Assembly (NCBI GenBank): GCA_002311665.1
Contig: DBYX01000014.1
Coordinates: forward strand, 59,228 to 123,227
DNA: 64,000 nt
DNA from: Lachnoclostridium sp. UBA1175
GTDB lineage: Bacteria > Bacillota > Clostridia > Lachnospirales > Lachnospiraceae
Direction of reading: 5' to 3'
The translations under genes and the position numbers were made by a program. Within the stretch, counting starts at the first letter, position 1. Each line of letters starts with the position of its first letter. The notes beneath the pieces were generated by a model. The model was not told the DNA's origin, did no database searches, and worked only from the letters and a program-made list of their open reading frames with translations. Below, piece after piece: positions 1-7,264 of this stretch.

Positions 1-533
1 CTGCCTCGCGGGATAGGAAAGTGAAGACCGTTGTCGACCTTGTACAAGGCATCGGAGACGACTTTTTTCCGGTCGGAAGACTTGACAAGGACACGGAGGG
101 GCTTCTTCTGATCACTAACGACGGAGCGCTTGCGCACGAGATACTTTCGCCGCGGAAGCACGTTCCGAAGACATATATCGCGCTGTGCAGGGGAACGATC
201 GACGAGAAAGCGATCGCGTCGCTGCAAAACGGGATCGATCTCGGGGATTTTACGAGCGCGCCCGCAAAGGCAGTTGTGCTTGCCGGCGAAGGTGAGGACA
301 CAACGATTGCTTTGACGATCACGGAGGGCAAATTCCATCAGGTAAAGCGTATGGTTGTCGCAGTCGGAAGCGAGGTGCTTACGCTTCGCAGAGTGCGTAT
401 GGGAGGACTGTGGCTTCCTCCCAATATGAATAGCGGTTCCTGCGTCGAAAGGGACGGTGAGGAACTGAAGAAGATCTTATTTCAGGACGGATATGAAGAT
501 GATGAAGAACGATTTTTGCGCCGCTATCTTTGA
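1..533 (+). CDS. RsuA-type 16S rRNA pseudouridine synthase (5' partial)
   Basis: The reading frame is open to the left edge of the window, so the N-terminal S4 domain and true start lie outside. The visible 177 residues hold the catalytic core of the RsuA/RluB/RluE/RluF family: GRLDKDTEGLLL with the catalytic Asp, then LSPRKHVPKTY and the EGKFHQVKRM motif typical of RsuA-like enzymes. The family isomerises a uridine of ribosomal RNA to pseudouridine in the cytoplasm; RsuA itself acts on 16S U516, but the exact target cannot be read from this fragment. The 3' end overlaps the next gene by 41 bases, which suggests translational coupling. A GTG at 21 is not a credible start because it would cut the conserved fold. 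Confidence 0.88.
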   Translation, partial: ASRDRKVKTVVDLVQGIGDDFFPVGRLDKDTEGLLLITNDGALAHEILSPRKHVPKTYIALCRGTIDEKAIASLQNGIDLGDFTSAPAKAVVLAGEGEDTTIALTITEGKFHQVKRMVVAVGSEVLTLRRVRMGGLWLPPNMNSGSCVERDGEELKKILFQDGYEDDEERFLRRYL

Positions 534-1179
534 TCTCGACGGAACGCTCGTCGATTCCATGTGGATCTGGCGCGATATTGATATCGATTACCTCGGACGG
601 CACAATATTCCTTTCGACGAGGAACTGCAGGCGAAGATCGAGGGCCTCAGTTTTCATGAGACGGCAGTATATTTCAAGGAAAATTACGGGATTACCGAGT
701 CGATTGAGGAGATACAGAAAGAATGGAACGACATGGCGATCGAGTTCTACCGGACCAAGGTCTTCCCGAAGCCCGGTGTCATCGATTACCTGAAGCAACT
801 GAGAAGCCGCGGCATCAAGACAGGGATCGCGACATCGAACTCTTGGGAACTTCTTTCTGCCGTGCTTGAATCAACCGGACTCGATGCCTACATGGACAGC
901 ATCCACACGGCGTGCGAGATTAAGAAGGGCAAGCCTGCACCCGACATCTACCTGCTGGTCGCCAAGGACCTTGCGGTGGACCCCGCGGACTGTATGGTGT
1001 TTGAGGACATCGTGCCCGGCATCCAGTCAGGACACAGCGCGGGAATGCGGGTTTGCTCGGTCTATGATGAGTACTCGGAGGAGCGGATGGACGAGATCAT
1101 TGCGATGTCGGACTATCACATTACCAGTTTTACCGAATTGTTGGAGGACAAGGATCATGCTTCCTGTGAAGGGAACTAA
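493..1179 (+). CDS. HAD-family hydrolase, beta-phosphoglucomutase-like
   Basis: A 228-residue haloacid dehalogenase superfamily protein. HAD motif I is FDLDGTLVDS near residue 14, motif II is the TSNS segment near residue 116, the motif III Lys lies in KKGKPAPDIY and motif IV is FEDIVPGIQS. The helical cap between motifs I and II is of the subfamily I type found in beta-phosphoglucomutase and phosphoglycolate phosphatase. It is probably a cytoplasmic sugar-phosphate or nucleotide phosphatase; the substrate cannot be told from sequence. The start at 493 follows CAGGACGG; ATGs at 499 and 502 are equally possible and change only three residues. It overlaps the upstream pseudouridine synthase and the downstream membrane-protein gene, so the three are likely co-transcribed. 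Confidence 0.85.
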   Translation: MKMMKNDFCAAIFDLDGTLVDSMWIWRDIDIDYLGRHNIPFDEELQAKIEGLSFHETAVYFKENYGITESIEEIQKEWNDMAIEFYRTKVFPKPGVIDYLKQLRSRGIKTGIATSNSWELLSAVLESTGLDAYMDSIHTACEIKKGKPAPDIYLLVAKDLAVDPADCMVFEDIVPGIQSGHSAGMRVCSVYDEYSEERMDEIIAMSDYHITSFTELLEDKDHASCEGN

Positions 1180-1714
1180 CGGATATATTCGCAAGCGGAA
1201 AATGTTTCAGACGATCCTTCTGCTGATCATTGTCGCAGTTTCCGTCGGACTGTTTCTATGCGGTTATTTTGCAACGGGTACGACGAAGAATCTTCTTACG
1301 GTGATCGCGGTGCTCGGAGTGCTCCCGGGGGCAAAATCGGTCGTAAACCTGGTCTTGTTTCTCCCGTATCAGTCGCTTGATGCGGAAGCTTATGGCAAAC
1401 TCTCCGAAGCAGCAGGAGACAAAGGAATTCTTTATTCCGACCTTGTCTTTACGTCGCCTTCTCACGTGATGCATCTCGATGCGTTATATGCTTCCGGCAC
1501 GGAGGTTGCGGGACTTCTTCTGAAGCCGAAGGAGAAGGCGGAGAAGGAGATCGCGGATTACATCACGGAGACTATGAAAAAGCGGGGGGTATCCGTGCAT
1601 GTTCACATTTTCAAAAGTATAGATGAGCTTAAGGAGCGCGTCGCCGCACTGTCCGAGCGAGAGGAACCGGTGCCCGATGACCTCGCGGAGTTTCTGCGGG
1701 TGATCCTCGTCTGA
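1157..1714 (+). CDS. unknown membrane protein, two N-terminal TM segments
   Basis: I do not recognise the family. The ATG at 1157 has a good ribosome site (GGAGGA at 1143-1148, inside the end of the HAD gene) and gives 185 residues. After a basic N-terminus (RKRK) come two hydrophobic stretches, roughly residues 16-36 and 40-62, separated by FATGTTKN, so both ends should face the cytoplasm. The remaining 120 residues are soluble and charged, with an alternating beta/alpha look and an acidic C-terminus. There is no catalytic motif I can name. Its position between a phosphatase and an rRNA pseudouridine synthase, with 11 bases to the next start, points to an operon but not to a function. Confidence 0.7.
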   Translation: MLPVKGTNGYIRKRKMFQTILLLIIVAVSVGLFLCGYFATGTTKNLLTVIAVLGVLPGAKSVVNLVLFLPYQSLDAEAYGKLSEAAGDKGILYSDLVFTSPSHVMHLDALYASGTEVAGLLLKPKEKAEKEIADYITETMKKRGVSVHVHIFKSIDELKERVAALSEREEPVPDDLAEFLRVILV

Positions 1715-1725
1715 GAGAGGTTTGT

Positions 1726-2754
1726 ATGAAAGAGATTCGCGTCACAAAGGAGCAGGCGGGACAGCGCCTCAATAAGTTCCTCGGCAGGATACTTCCGGCC
1801 GCAGGAACAAGTTTTCTTTACAAAATGCTCCGCAAGAAAAACATCACACTCAACGACGCGAAGGCCGACGGAAACGAGACGCTTCGGGACGGAGACGTTG
1901 TCAGGGTTTATTTTTCGGATGATACATATGCGAAGATGAGCGGCGTTTCCACAGCGGAAGCTGCGTTGCCCACCTTTGCGCTGCACACCGTGCCGGAGGA
2001 TCATATTGTTTATGAGGACGACAGCCTTATGGCGGTATACAAGCCGGCCGGCATACTGTGCCAGAAGGACGACACCGGTGCAGAGTCACTGAACGAACAG
2101 CTACTTCAGTATCTCGCCGACCGCGGCGACATCACCTCGGAATCCCTTTGGAATTTTAAACCCGGCATATGCAACCGCCTCGACCGCAACACCGCTGGAA
2201 TCCTATGGTTCGCCAAGACGCTCAAGGGAGCTCAGGGTATGGCGCAGGCGCTTCGCGAGCGTAGCATCGGAAAATATTACTATGCATTCCTTGTCGGCAA
2301 ACTCGAGGAGAGTCACGACTCAGTGCTGTATCTCACCAAAAACAGCGAGACAAACACCGTAACGATTACTGAGAAACCTCTGAGCACCGGCAGCGAAGCG
2401 AAAAGCGAGAGAGTGCACACCGGAATCGAACCCGTTGTTTCCAACCGCAGAGTCACGCTCGCGCGAATCCGGCTGTACACCGGCAAATCCCATCAGATCC
2501 GAAGCGTTTGCAAGCACATAGGATTTCCGGTGCTCGGCGATCCGAAGTACAGCACGGACAACGACGGTTTGAATTCTTATTTCCGCGCAAAATATCATCT
2601 GCACGGACAGCAGCTTTTCGCGTACTCGTACGAGTTCCCCGAGGAGGTTCCGGAAGGGCTTGAGGAGCTTTCCGGTGAGACGATCACCGGCATCGTGCCG
2701 GAGACATTTTCCTCGATCATGCTGGGTGAATTTCCCGGCGAAACGTTACTGTAA
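1726..2754 (+). CDS. RluA-family pseudouridine synthase with S4 domain
   Basis: A 342-residue protein starting with an S4 RNA-binding domain (about residues 1-65, RLNKFLGRILP and the KNITLNDAKADG turn) followed by an RluA/RluC/RluD-type catalytic domain. The catalytic loop is CNRLDRNTAGIL, with the invariant Asp of the R-L-D-R-x-T motif; the usual His before the Arg is Asn here. TGKSHQIRSVCKHIGFPVLGDPKY is the conserved C-terminal region of RluA enzymes (HQIR, GDxxY). It should form pseudouridine in 23S rRNA. A second family member with a more canonical loop lies at 53125. The short gap to the unknown membrane-protein gene upstream indicates an operon. Confidence 0.88.
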   Translation: MKEIRVTKEQAGQRLNKFLGRILPAAGTSFLYKMLRKKNITLNDAKADGNETLRDGDVVRVYFSDDTYAKMSGVSTAEAALPTFALHTVPEDHIVYEDDSLMAVYKPAGILCQKDDTGAESLNEQLLQYLADRGDITSESLWNFKPGICNRLDRNTAGILWFAKTLKGAQGMAQALRERSIGKYYYAFLVGKLEESHDSVLYLTKNSETNTVTITEKPLSTGSEAKSERVHTGIEPVVSNRRVTLARIRLYTGKSHQIRSVCKHIGFPVLGDPKYSTDNDGLNSYFRAKYHLHGQQLFAYSYEFPEEVPEGLEELSGETITGIVPETFSSIMLGEFPGETLL

Positions 2755-2768
2755 TCCGGAGGTGGCAC

Positions 2769-3332
2769 ATGGCAACCTGGAAATCACGCGGACTCCGCGG
2801 TTCCCTGTTTGAGGACCTGATCAACCGCACGAACGATGTCTATCGCGAGCGCGGCACGGCCCTCGTGCAGAAGATCCCGACGCCGATCACGCCGATCGAC
2901 ATAGACCGGGACGAGCGACATATCACGCTCGCATACTTCGACCGCAAGAGTACGGTTGACTACATCGGGATCGCACAGGGCATTGCAATCTGCTTCGACT
3001 GTAAGGAGTGCGCCGCGGACACGTTCGCGATGCAGAACATTCACGAGCATCAGTACAAGTTCATGAAGGAGTTCGAGCGGCAGGGCGGTGTCGCATTTCT
3101 TCTGATCTACTATAGCCACCGCGAGAAGATCTACTATATGCGCTGCGATGAGATGGTGAAGTTTTACGACCGCGCGTACGACGAGAGCGACCGCGAGGAC
3201 GCACGCAAAAGCTTCCGGTTCGATGAGCTTGACGAACGCTTTTTGTACGACATGCCTGCGGAACCGTTCATCAATTATCTCGAGTATGTGAACGATTATC
3301 TGGACTACAAAGAAAATGAAAATAATACTTGA
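2769..3332 (+). CDS. recU: Holliday junction resolvase RecU
   Basis: 187 residues, close to the size of Bacillus RecU. The RecU landmarks appear in order: RGSLFEDLINRTN, the IPTPITP segment, KSTVDYIG with the active-site Asp, FDCKEC giving the D/E-x-K pair of the PD-(D/E)xK nuclease fold, and MQNIHEHQYKFM matching the family's conserved QN-H-HQ stretch. RecU cuts four-way DNA junctions during recombinational repair and chromosome segregation in Firmicutes. GGAGG at 2759-2763 sits just before the ATG. In many Firmicutes recU pairs with a class A penicillin-binding protein gene; here it does not. The gene ends where the his promoter starts. Confidence 0.85.
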   Translation: MATWKSRGLRGSLFEDLINRTNDVYRERGTALVQKIPTPITPIDIDRDERHITLAYFDRKSTVDYIGIAQGIAICFDCKECAADTFAMQNIHEHQYKFMKEFERQGGVAFLLIYYSHREKIYYMRCDEMVKFYDRAYDESDREDARKSFRFDELDERFLYDMPAEPFINYLEYVNDYLDYKENENNT

Positions 3333-3357
3333 CAAAGCAATTGTCACTATGTATAAT
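3329..3357 (+). promoter_or_regulatory. sigma-A promoter of the his operon
   Basis: TTGACA (3329-3334), 17-base spacer, TATAAT (3352-3357): a full consensus match. The -35 overlaps the end of recU. The -35 end and spacer also contain TGACAA-AGCAA-TTGTCA, a 6-bp inverted repeat at 3330-3346. Confidence 0.88.
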
Positions 3358-3368
3358 TCGTTTCAATA

Positions 3369-3392
3369 TGCTATCAAATTAGCACATTAGCA
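3369..3392 (+). promoter_or_regulatory. possible his operator
   Basis: Just after the predicted transcription start lie TGCTA (3369-3373) and TAGCA (3380-3384), an inverted pair with a 6-base spacer, then a second copy of TTAGCA at 3387-3392. The place is right for a repressor. A TrpR/YerC-type HisR regulator is a reasonable guess for Firmicutes his operons, but that link is inference. Confidence 0.35.
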
Positions 3393-3435
3393 AATTAAAG
3401 CGTTAAATTATACGGAAAATGTTAGGAGAAATCAT

Positions 3436-4608
3436 ATGATTCCTTTGTTGCACACACCGGAGGGCGTGAGAGACATATACGGGGACGAGATGGCCGGAAT
3501 GGAACGGCTTTCCGAGTCCGTCAAGGCGACGATGAACCGCTTCGGCTACGAGGCGATCCGCACACCTTCCTTCGAATATTTTGATGTATTTTCCAGCGAG
3601 AGAGGTACGGTTCCGTCGAAGGATATGTACAAGTTTATCGACCGTGACGGCAACACGCTTGTACTTCGCCCGGATATGACACCGCAGGTGGCGAGAGCTG
3701 CTGCAACATATTTCCGCGAGAAGCCGCTGCCGATCCGTTTTTCGTACTGCGGCAACACGTTCATAAACAATTCCGGTTACCAGCTTCGCCTCAAGGAGAC
3801 GACGCAGGCCGGCGTGGAGCTTTTCGGAGACGACTCCGCGGCTGCGGATGCGGAGATCATCGCGCTTACGGTGGAATGTCTGCTCGGTGTGGGTCTCACG
3901 GAATTTCAGATTGAGATCGGCAACGCCGGTTTCTTCCGCGCGATCGCCAATGAGTGCGGTCTGTCCGGTGAGGACGAGGAGGAACTTCGCAGACGTGTCA
4001 AGAGCAAGAACCTGTTCGGCATTCCGGATCTTTTGAAGGAGCGTAATATCGACGGAAAGGCAGCACGTCTGTTGCTGACGATCCCCGAGCTGTTTGGTTC
4101 CGAGGATATTCTCGACCGCGCCGCATCGCTGACGGACAATACCGCAGCGCTTGCGTCACTTGACCGTTTGAAGAGCCTCAGCAATTATCTTAAGCTTTAC
4201 GGGGTCGACCGCTATGTTTCGTTTGACCTCGGAATGCTCAGCAAATACCGCTATTATACGGGAATCATTTTCCGCGCGATCACGTACGGCACCGGTGAGG
4301 CGATCGCCTCTGGCGGACGGTACGACTCTTTGATGTCGCAGTTCGGCGAGCCGATGCCCGCCATCGGAATGTCCGTTACGGTCGACACGTTGATGCTTGC
4401 CCTTGAGAGGCAGAACCTGCTGAACAAACCGGAGAACGGACGACACTGTGTGCTTTATCTCGCGGACAAGGCGGAGGAAGCGATCCGTCTTGCGCAGGAG
4501 AAGCGTGCGGAGGGCTATTCGGTATCGATGATCCCCGTTACACAGGATAATGCAGAGGAAGTCGCGGAGCGTCTCGCGAAGGAAGGAGCGTTCATATGGA
4601 ATATTTGA
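3436..4608 (+). CDS. hisZ: ATP phosphoribosyltransferase regulatory subunit HisZ
   Basis: 390 residues resembling the catalytic core of histidyl-tRNA synthetase: TPEGVRDIYG at the N-terminus, class II motif 2 around FRYCGNTF-like FSYCGNTF, and the YTGIIFRAI and ASGGRYDSL segments of the HisS fold. A full anticodon-binding domain is lacking; only a short C-terminal tail remains. This is HisZ, a paralogue that no longer charges tRNA and instead activates, and carries the histidine feedback site of, the short form of HisG encoded next. GTTAGGAG precedes the ATG at 3436. The last 13 bases overlap hisG, as expected for subunits of one hetero-octamer. Confidence 0.9.
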   Translation: MIPLLHTPEGVRDIYGDEMAGMERLSESVKATMNRFGYEAIRTPSFEYFDVFSSERGTVPSKDMYKFIDRDGNTLVLRPDMTPQVARAAATYFREKPLPIRFSYCGNTFINNSGYQLRLKETTQAGVELFGDDSAAADAEIIALTVECLLGVGLTEFQIEIGNAGFFRAIANECGLSGEDEEELRRRVKSKNLFGIPDLLKERNIDGKAARLLLTIPELFGSEDILDRAASLTDNTAALASLDRLKSLSNYLKLYGVDRYVSFDLGMLSKYRYYTGIIFRAITYGTGEAIASGGRYDSLMSQFGEPMPAIGMSVTVDTLMLALERQNLLNKPENGRHCVLYLADKAEEAIRLAQEKRAEGYSVSMIPVTQDNAEEVAERLAKEGAFIWNI

Positions 4609-5243
4609 CCGTAGCGCTTGCGAAGGGACGTCTCGCGAAGAAGGCAATGGAGATTCTTGAGAAGGCCGGTATCTTCTGCGAGGAGATGAAAGATCCCGAT
4701 ACGCGCAAACTGATCTTTACAAACGAAGATTTGAAGATGAAATTTTTCCTCGCCAAGGCGGGGGATGTGCCCACCTATGTGGAGTACGGCGCTGCCGACA
4801 TCGGCATCGTAGGCAAGGACACGATCCTCGAGGAGGGTCGCAAACTTTACGAGGTGATCGACTTCGGCATCGGACGCTGCCGCATGTGCATTGCCGGTCC
4901 GGAGAGCGCAAGAGAACTTCTCGGAAGCGGAAGAAGAATTCGCGTGGCGACCAAGTATCCCAACATTGCGAAGGATTATTTTACGAATGTTCTTCATCAG
5001 ACCGTGGAGATCATCAAACTCAGCGGTTCCATCGAACTCGCGCCGATCGTCGGCCTCAGCGAGGTGATCGTCGATATCGTAGAGACCGGTTCCACACTCC
5101 GTGAGAACGGACTTGCCGTGCTCACCGAGATTGTGCCGCTTTCCGCGCGCATGGTCGTCAATCAGGTAAGCATGAAGATGGAACAGGAGCGCATCCAGAA
5201 ACTGATCACGGACATTCGCGCCGTACTTGAGACGTGCAATTGA
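4596..5243 (+). CDS. hisG: ATP phosphoribosyltransferase, short form HisG
   Basis: 215 residues, the length of the short HisG that lacks the C-terminal regulatory domain and depends on HisZ. It makes N1-(5-phosphoribosyl)-ATP from ATP and PRPP, the first step of histidine synthesis. Visible signatures are LTVALAKGRLAKKAM at the start, GAADIGIVGKD, and the PRPP-binding region around VDIVETGSTLRENGL. The ATG at 4596 lies inside the end of hisZ with AAGGAG at 4582-4587 upstream. It is followed after 19 bases by hisD. Confidence 0.93.
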   Translation: MEYLTVALAKGRLAKKAMEILEKAGIFCEEMKDPDTRKLIFTNEDLKMKFFLAKAGDVPTYVEYGAADIGIVGKDTILEEGRKLYEVIDFGIGRCRMCIAGPESARELLGSGRRIRVATKYPNIAKDYFTNVLHQTVEIIKLSGSIELAPIVGLSEVIVDIVETGSTLRENGLAVLTEIVPLSARMVVNQVSMKMEQERIQKLITDIRAVLETCN

Positions 5244-5262
5244 TACAACGGAGGATTTACCT

Positions 5263-6555
5263 ATGAAGATCATTTCCCTCACACAGGAATCCAAAGAGGA
5301 GCTCCTGCGTACGCTCGCAATGCGCAGCACCGACTCTTTCGCAGAACAGCAGGCGAAGGTTGACGCGATCGTCAGCGACGTTCGCAAGCGCGGCGACGAG
5401 GCATTGTTTGAATATACGGAGAAGTTTGATGGCGTCAAGCTCACGCCGGACAATATATGGGTTACCGGGGAGGAGATCGACGCGGCGTATGCCGAGATCG
5501 ATCCCGAGCTTCTCGCCGTGATCCGTGAGTCTGCGGCCAACATTCGCGATTTCCATATGCGTCAACGTCGCAACAGCTGGTTTGACACGAAGGACGGCAT
5601 CGTGCTCGGGCAGCGCGTAACACCGATTGCCAAGGTCGGTGTGTATGTGCCCGGAGGGCGTGCCGTGCTTTCCTCCAGCGTGCTTATGAACATCATTCCA
5701 GCGAAGGTTGCGGGTGTGCCGGAGATCGTGATGGTTACGCCTCCGCAGAAGGAGGGCGCACTCAACGCCACTTCCATCGTAGCCGCGGTGGAAGCAGGTG
5801 TCACGAAGATCGCGCGCATCGGCGGTGCGCAGGCAATTGCAGCGCTTGCGTACGGTACGCAGAGCATCCCGCGCATGGATAAGATCGTGGGCCCCGGCAA
5901 CATCTATGTCGCACTCGCAAAGAAGGCCGTCTACGGCAGCGTAGGCATTGATTCGATAGCGGGACCGAGCGAGATCCTTGTGCTTGCGGACGAAACCGCA
6001 ACACCCCGCTATGTGGCTGCGGATCTGCTCAGCCAGGCGGAGCACGATGTGATGGCTTCCGCGATCCTTGTGACGACAAGCCGCGAGCTTGCGGAGAAGG
6101 TCAGCGCTGAGGTGGAGCGCATGACACAGAAGCTTTCCCGAAAAGAAACTATCGAGAAATCCCTCGACAATTACGGCCGCATCTTCGTCGCGGACACGAT
6201 GGATTCCGCAATCTCCGCTGCCAACGATATCGCTTCCGAGCACCTGGAGATCCTTACAAAAGATCCTTGGGACACGATGACGCGTATCAAAAACGCCGGT
6301 GCGATCTTCCTCGGCGAGTATTCGAGCGAGCCGCTCGGCGACTATTACGCAGGTCCCGACCACATTCTTCCGACCAACGGTACGGCGAGATTCTTCTCGC
6401 CGCTCAGCGTCGACGATTTCATCAAGAAGAGCAGCGTGATCTGCTACACGCGCGAGGCACTTCAGCCGGTATATCGCAAGGTTATGACATTTGCCGAGGC
6501 AGAGGGCCTGACGGCGCACGCAAACTCCGTGAGAGTGCGTTTCGAGGAGGACTGA
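5263..6555 (+). CDS. hisD: histidinol dehydrogenase HisD
   Basis: 430 residues from the ATG at 5263, which has GGAGG about 9 bases upstream (5250-5254); an upstream in-frame codon at 5227 would overlap hisG and lacks a ribosome site. HisD oxidises L-histidinol to histidine with two NAD+ and a zinc ion. Conserved features are VYVPGGRA, RIGGAQAIAALAYGT, KIVGPGNIYVALAK, GPSEILV, the zinc/catalytic AEHD and SEHLE motifs, and GDYYAGPDHILPT near the C-terminus. All conserved blocks are present and the length is normal. It precedes hisB after an 89-base gap that contains a promoter. Confidence 0.95.
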   Translation: MKIISLTQESKEELLRTLAMRSTDSFAEQQAKVDAIVSDVRKRGDEALFEYTEKFDGVKLTPDNIWVTGEEIDAAYAEIDPELLAVIRESAANIRDFHMRQRRNSWFDTKDGIVLGQRVTPIAKVGVYVPGGRAVLSSSVLMNIIPAKVAGVPEIVMVTPPQKEGALNATSIVAAVEAGVTKIARIGGAQAIAALAYGTQSIPRMDKIVGPGNIYVALAKKAVYGSVGIDSIAGPSEILVLADETATPRYVAADLLSQAEHDVMASAILVTTSRELAEKVSAEVERMTQKLSRKETIEKSLDNYGRIFVADTMDSAISAANDIASEHLEILTKDPWDTMTRIKNAGAIFLGEYSSEPLGDYYAGPDHILPTNGTARFFSPLSVDDFIKKSSVICYTREALQPVYRKVMTFAEAEGLTAHANSVRVRFEED

Positions 6556-6586
6556 GCCCCGGAACGGTACGAGGAATGCATAACAG

Positions 6587-6615
6587 TTGACCGTAGAGCG
6601 CATTTGCGGTACAAT
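6587..6615 (+). promoter_or_regulatory. internal promoter before hisB
   Basis: TTGACC (6587-6592), 17-base spacer, TACAAT (6610-6615) in the 89-base gap between hisD and hisB. This could give hisB and hisIE expression separate from the main his promoter. Confidence 0.7.
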
Positions 6616-6644
6616 ACAGCCATCTAATGTATACGGGAGGCCAT

Positions 6645-7232
6645 ATGGAACGGAAAGCTACCGTCAATCGCACAACAGGCGAGACGAACATCAATGTCAC
6701 ACTCAACATCGACGGCACCGGAAAGTACGAGATCAACACCGGGATCGGTTTCTTTGATCATATGCTTGCGGGTTTCTCCAAGCACGGTCTTTTTGACCTG
6801 AACCTCACCGCAAAAGGCGATCTTGAGGTGGATTCGCATCACACGGTGGAGGATGTCGGCATTGTGATCGGCAACGCGATCCGCGAGGCGCTCGGCGACA
6901 AGAAGGGCATTGCGCGCTATGGCAGCAGTTTTCTTCCGATGGATGAGGCGCTTGTGATGTGCGCGATCGATCTGTCCGGCCGCCCTTATTTTGTGTATGA
7001 GGTTGACACTACGGTTGACAAGCTCGGAGAGATGGATGTCGAGACGGCGAGAGAGTTCTTCTACGCGATCTCTTACAGCGCGGGAATGAACCTGCACATC
7101 CGCATGCTCTCGGGCATCAACAATCATCACATTCTTGAGGCGATGTTCAAGGCTTTCGCGAAGGCTCTCGACATGGCCACGAAGATCGACGACCGCATCC
7201 AGGGCGTTCTCTCGACCAAGGGAACGATCTGA
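6645..7232 (+). CDS. hisB: imidazoleglycerol-phosphate dehydratase HisB
   Basis: 195 residues, the usual size of the monofunctional dehydratase (no fused histidinol phosphatase). It dehydrates imidazole-glycerol phosphate to imidazole-acetol phosphate using two manganese ions. The metal-binding His clusters are visible: FFDHML, DSHHTVEDVGI and NNHHILEAMFKAFA. The ATG at 6645 is chosen because GGGAGG (6635-6640) is correctly spaced; the upstream ATG at 6627 has no ribosome site and its codons do not resemble the family. hisC, which should use the product, is not in this cluster. Confidence 0.94.
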   Translation: MERKATVNRTTGETNINVTLNIDGTGKYEINTGIGFFDHMLAGFSKHGLFDLNLTAKGDLEVDSHHTVEDVGIVIGNAIREALGDKKGIARYGSSFLPMDEALVMCAIDLSGRPYFVYEVDTTVDKLGEMDVETAREFFYAISYSAGMNLHIRMLSGINNHHILEAMFKAFAKALDMATKIDDRIQGVLSTKGTI

Positions 7233-7264
7233 TCACATCAAAACGATATAGCGCAGGAGTGAAT

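Noticed and set aside
3358..3435. T-box or His-rich leader peptide before hisZ
   Set aside because: The leader is only about 70 bases, has no T-box sequence, and has no run of His codons.
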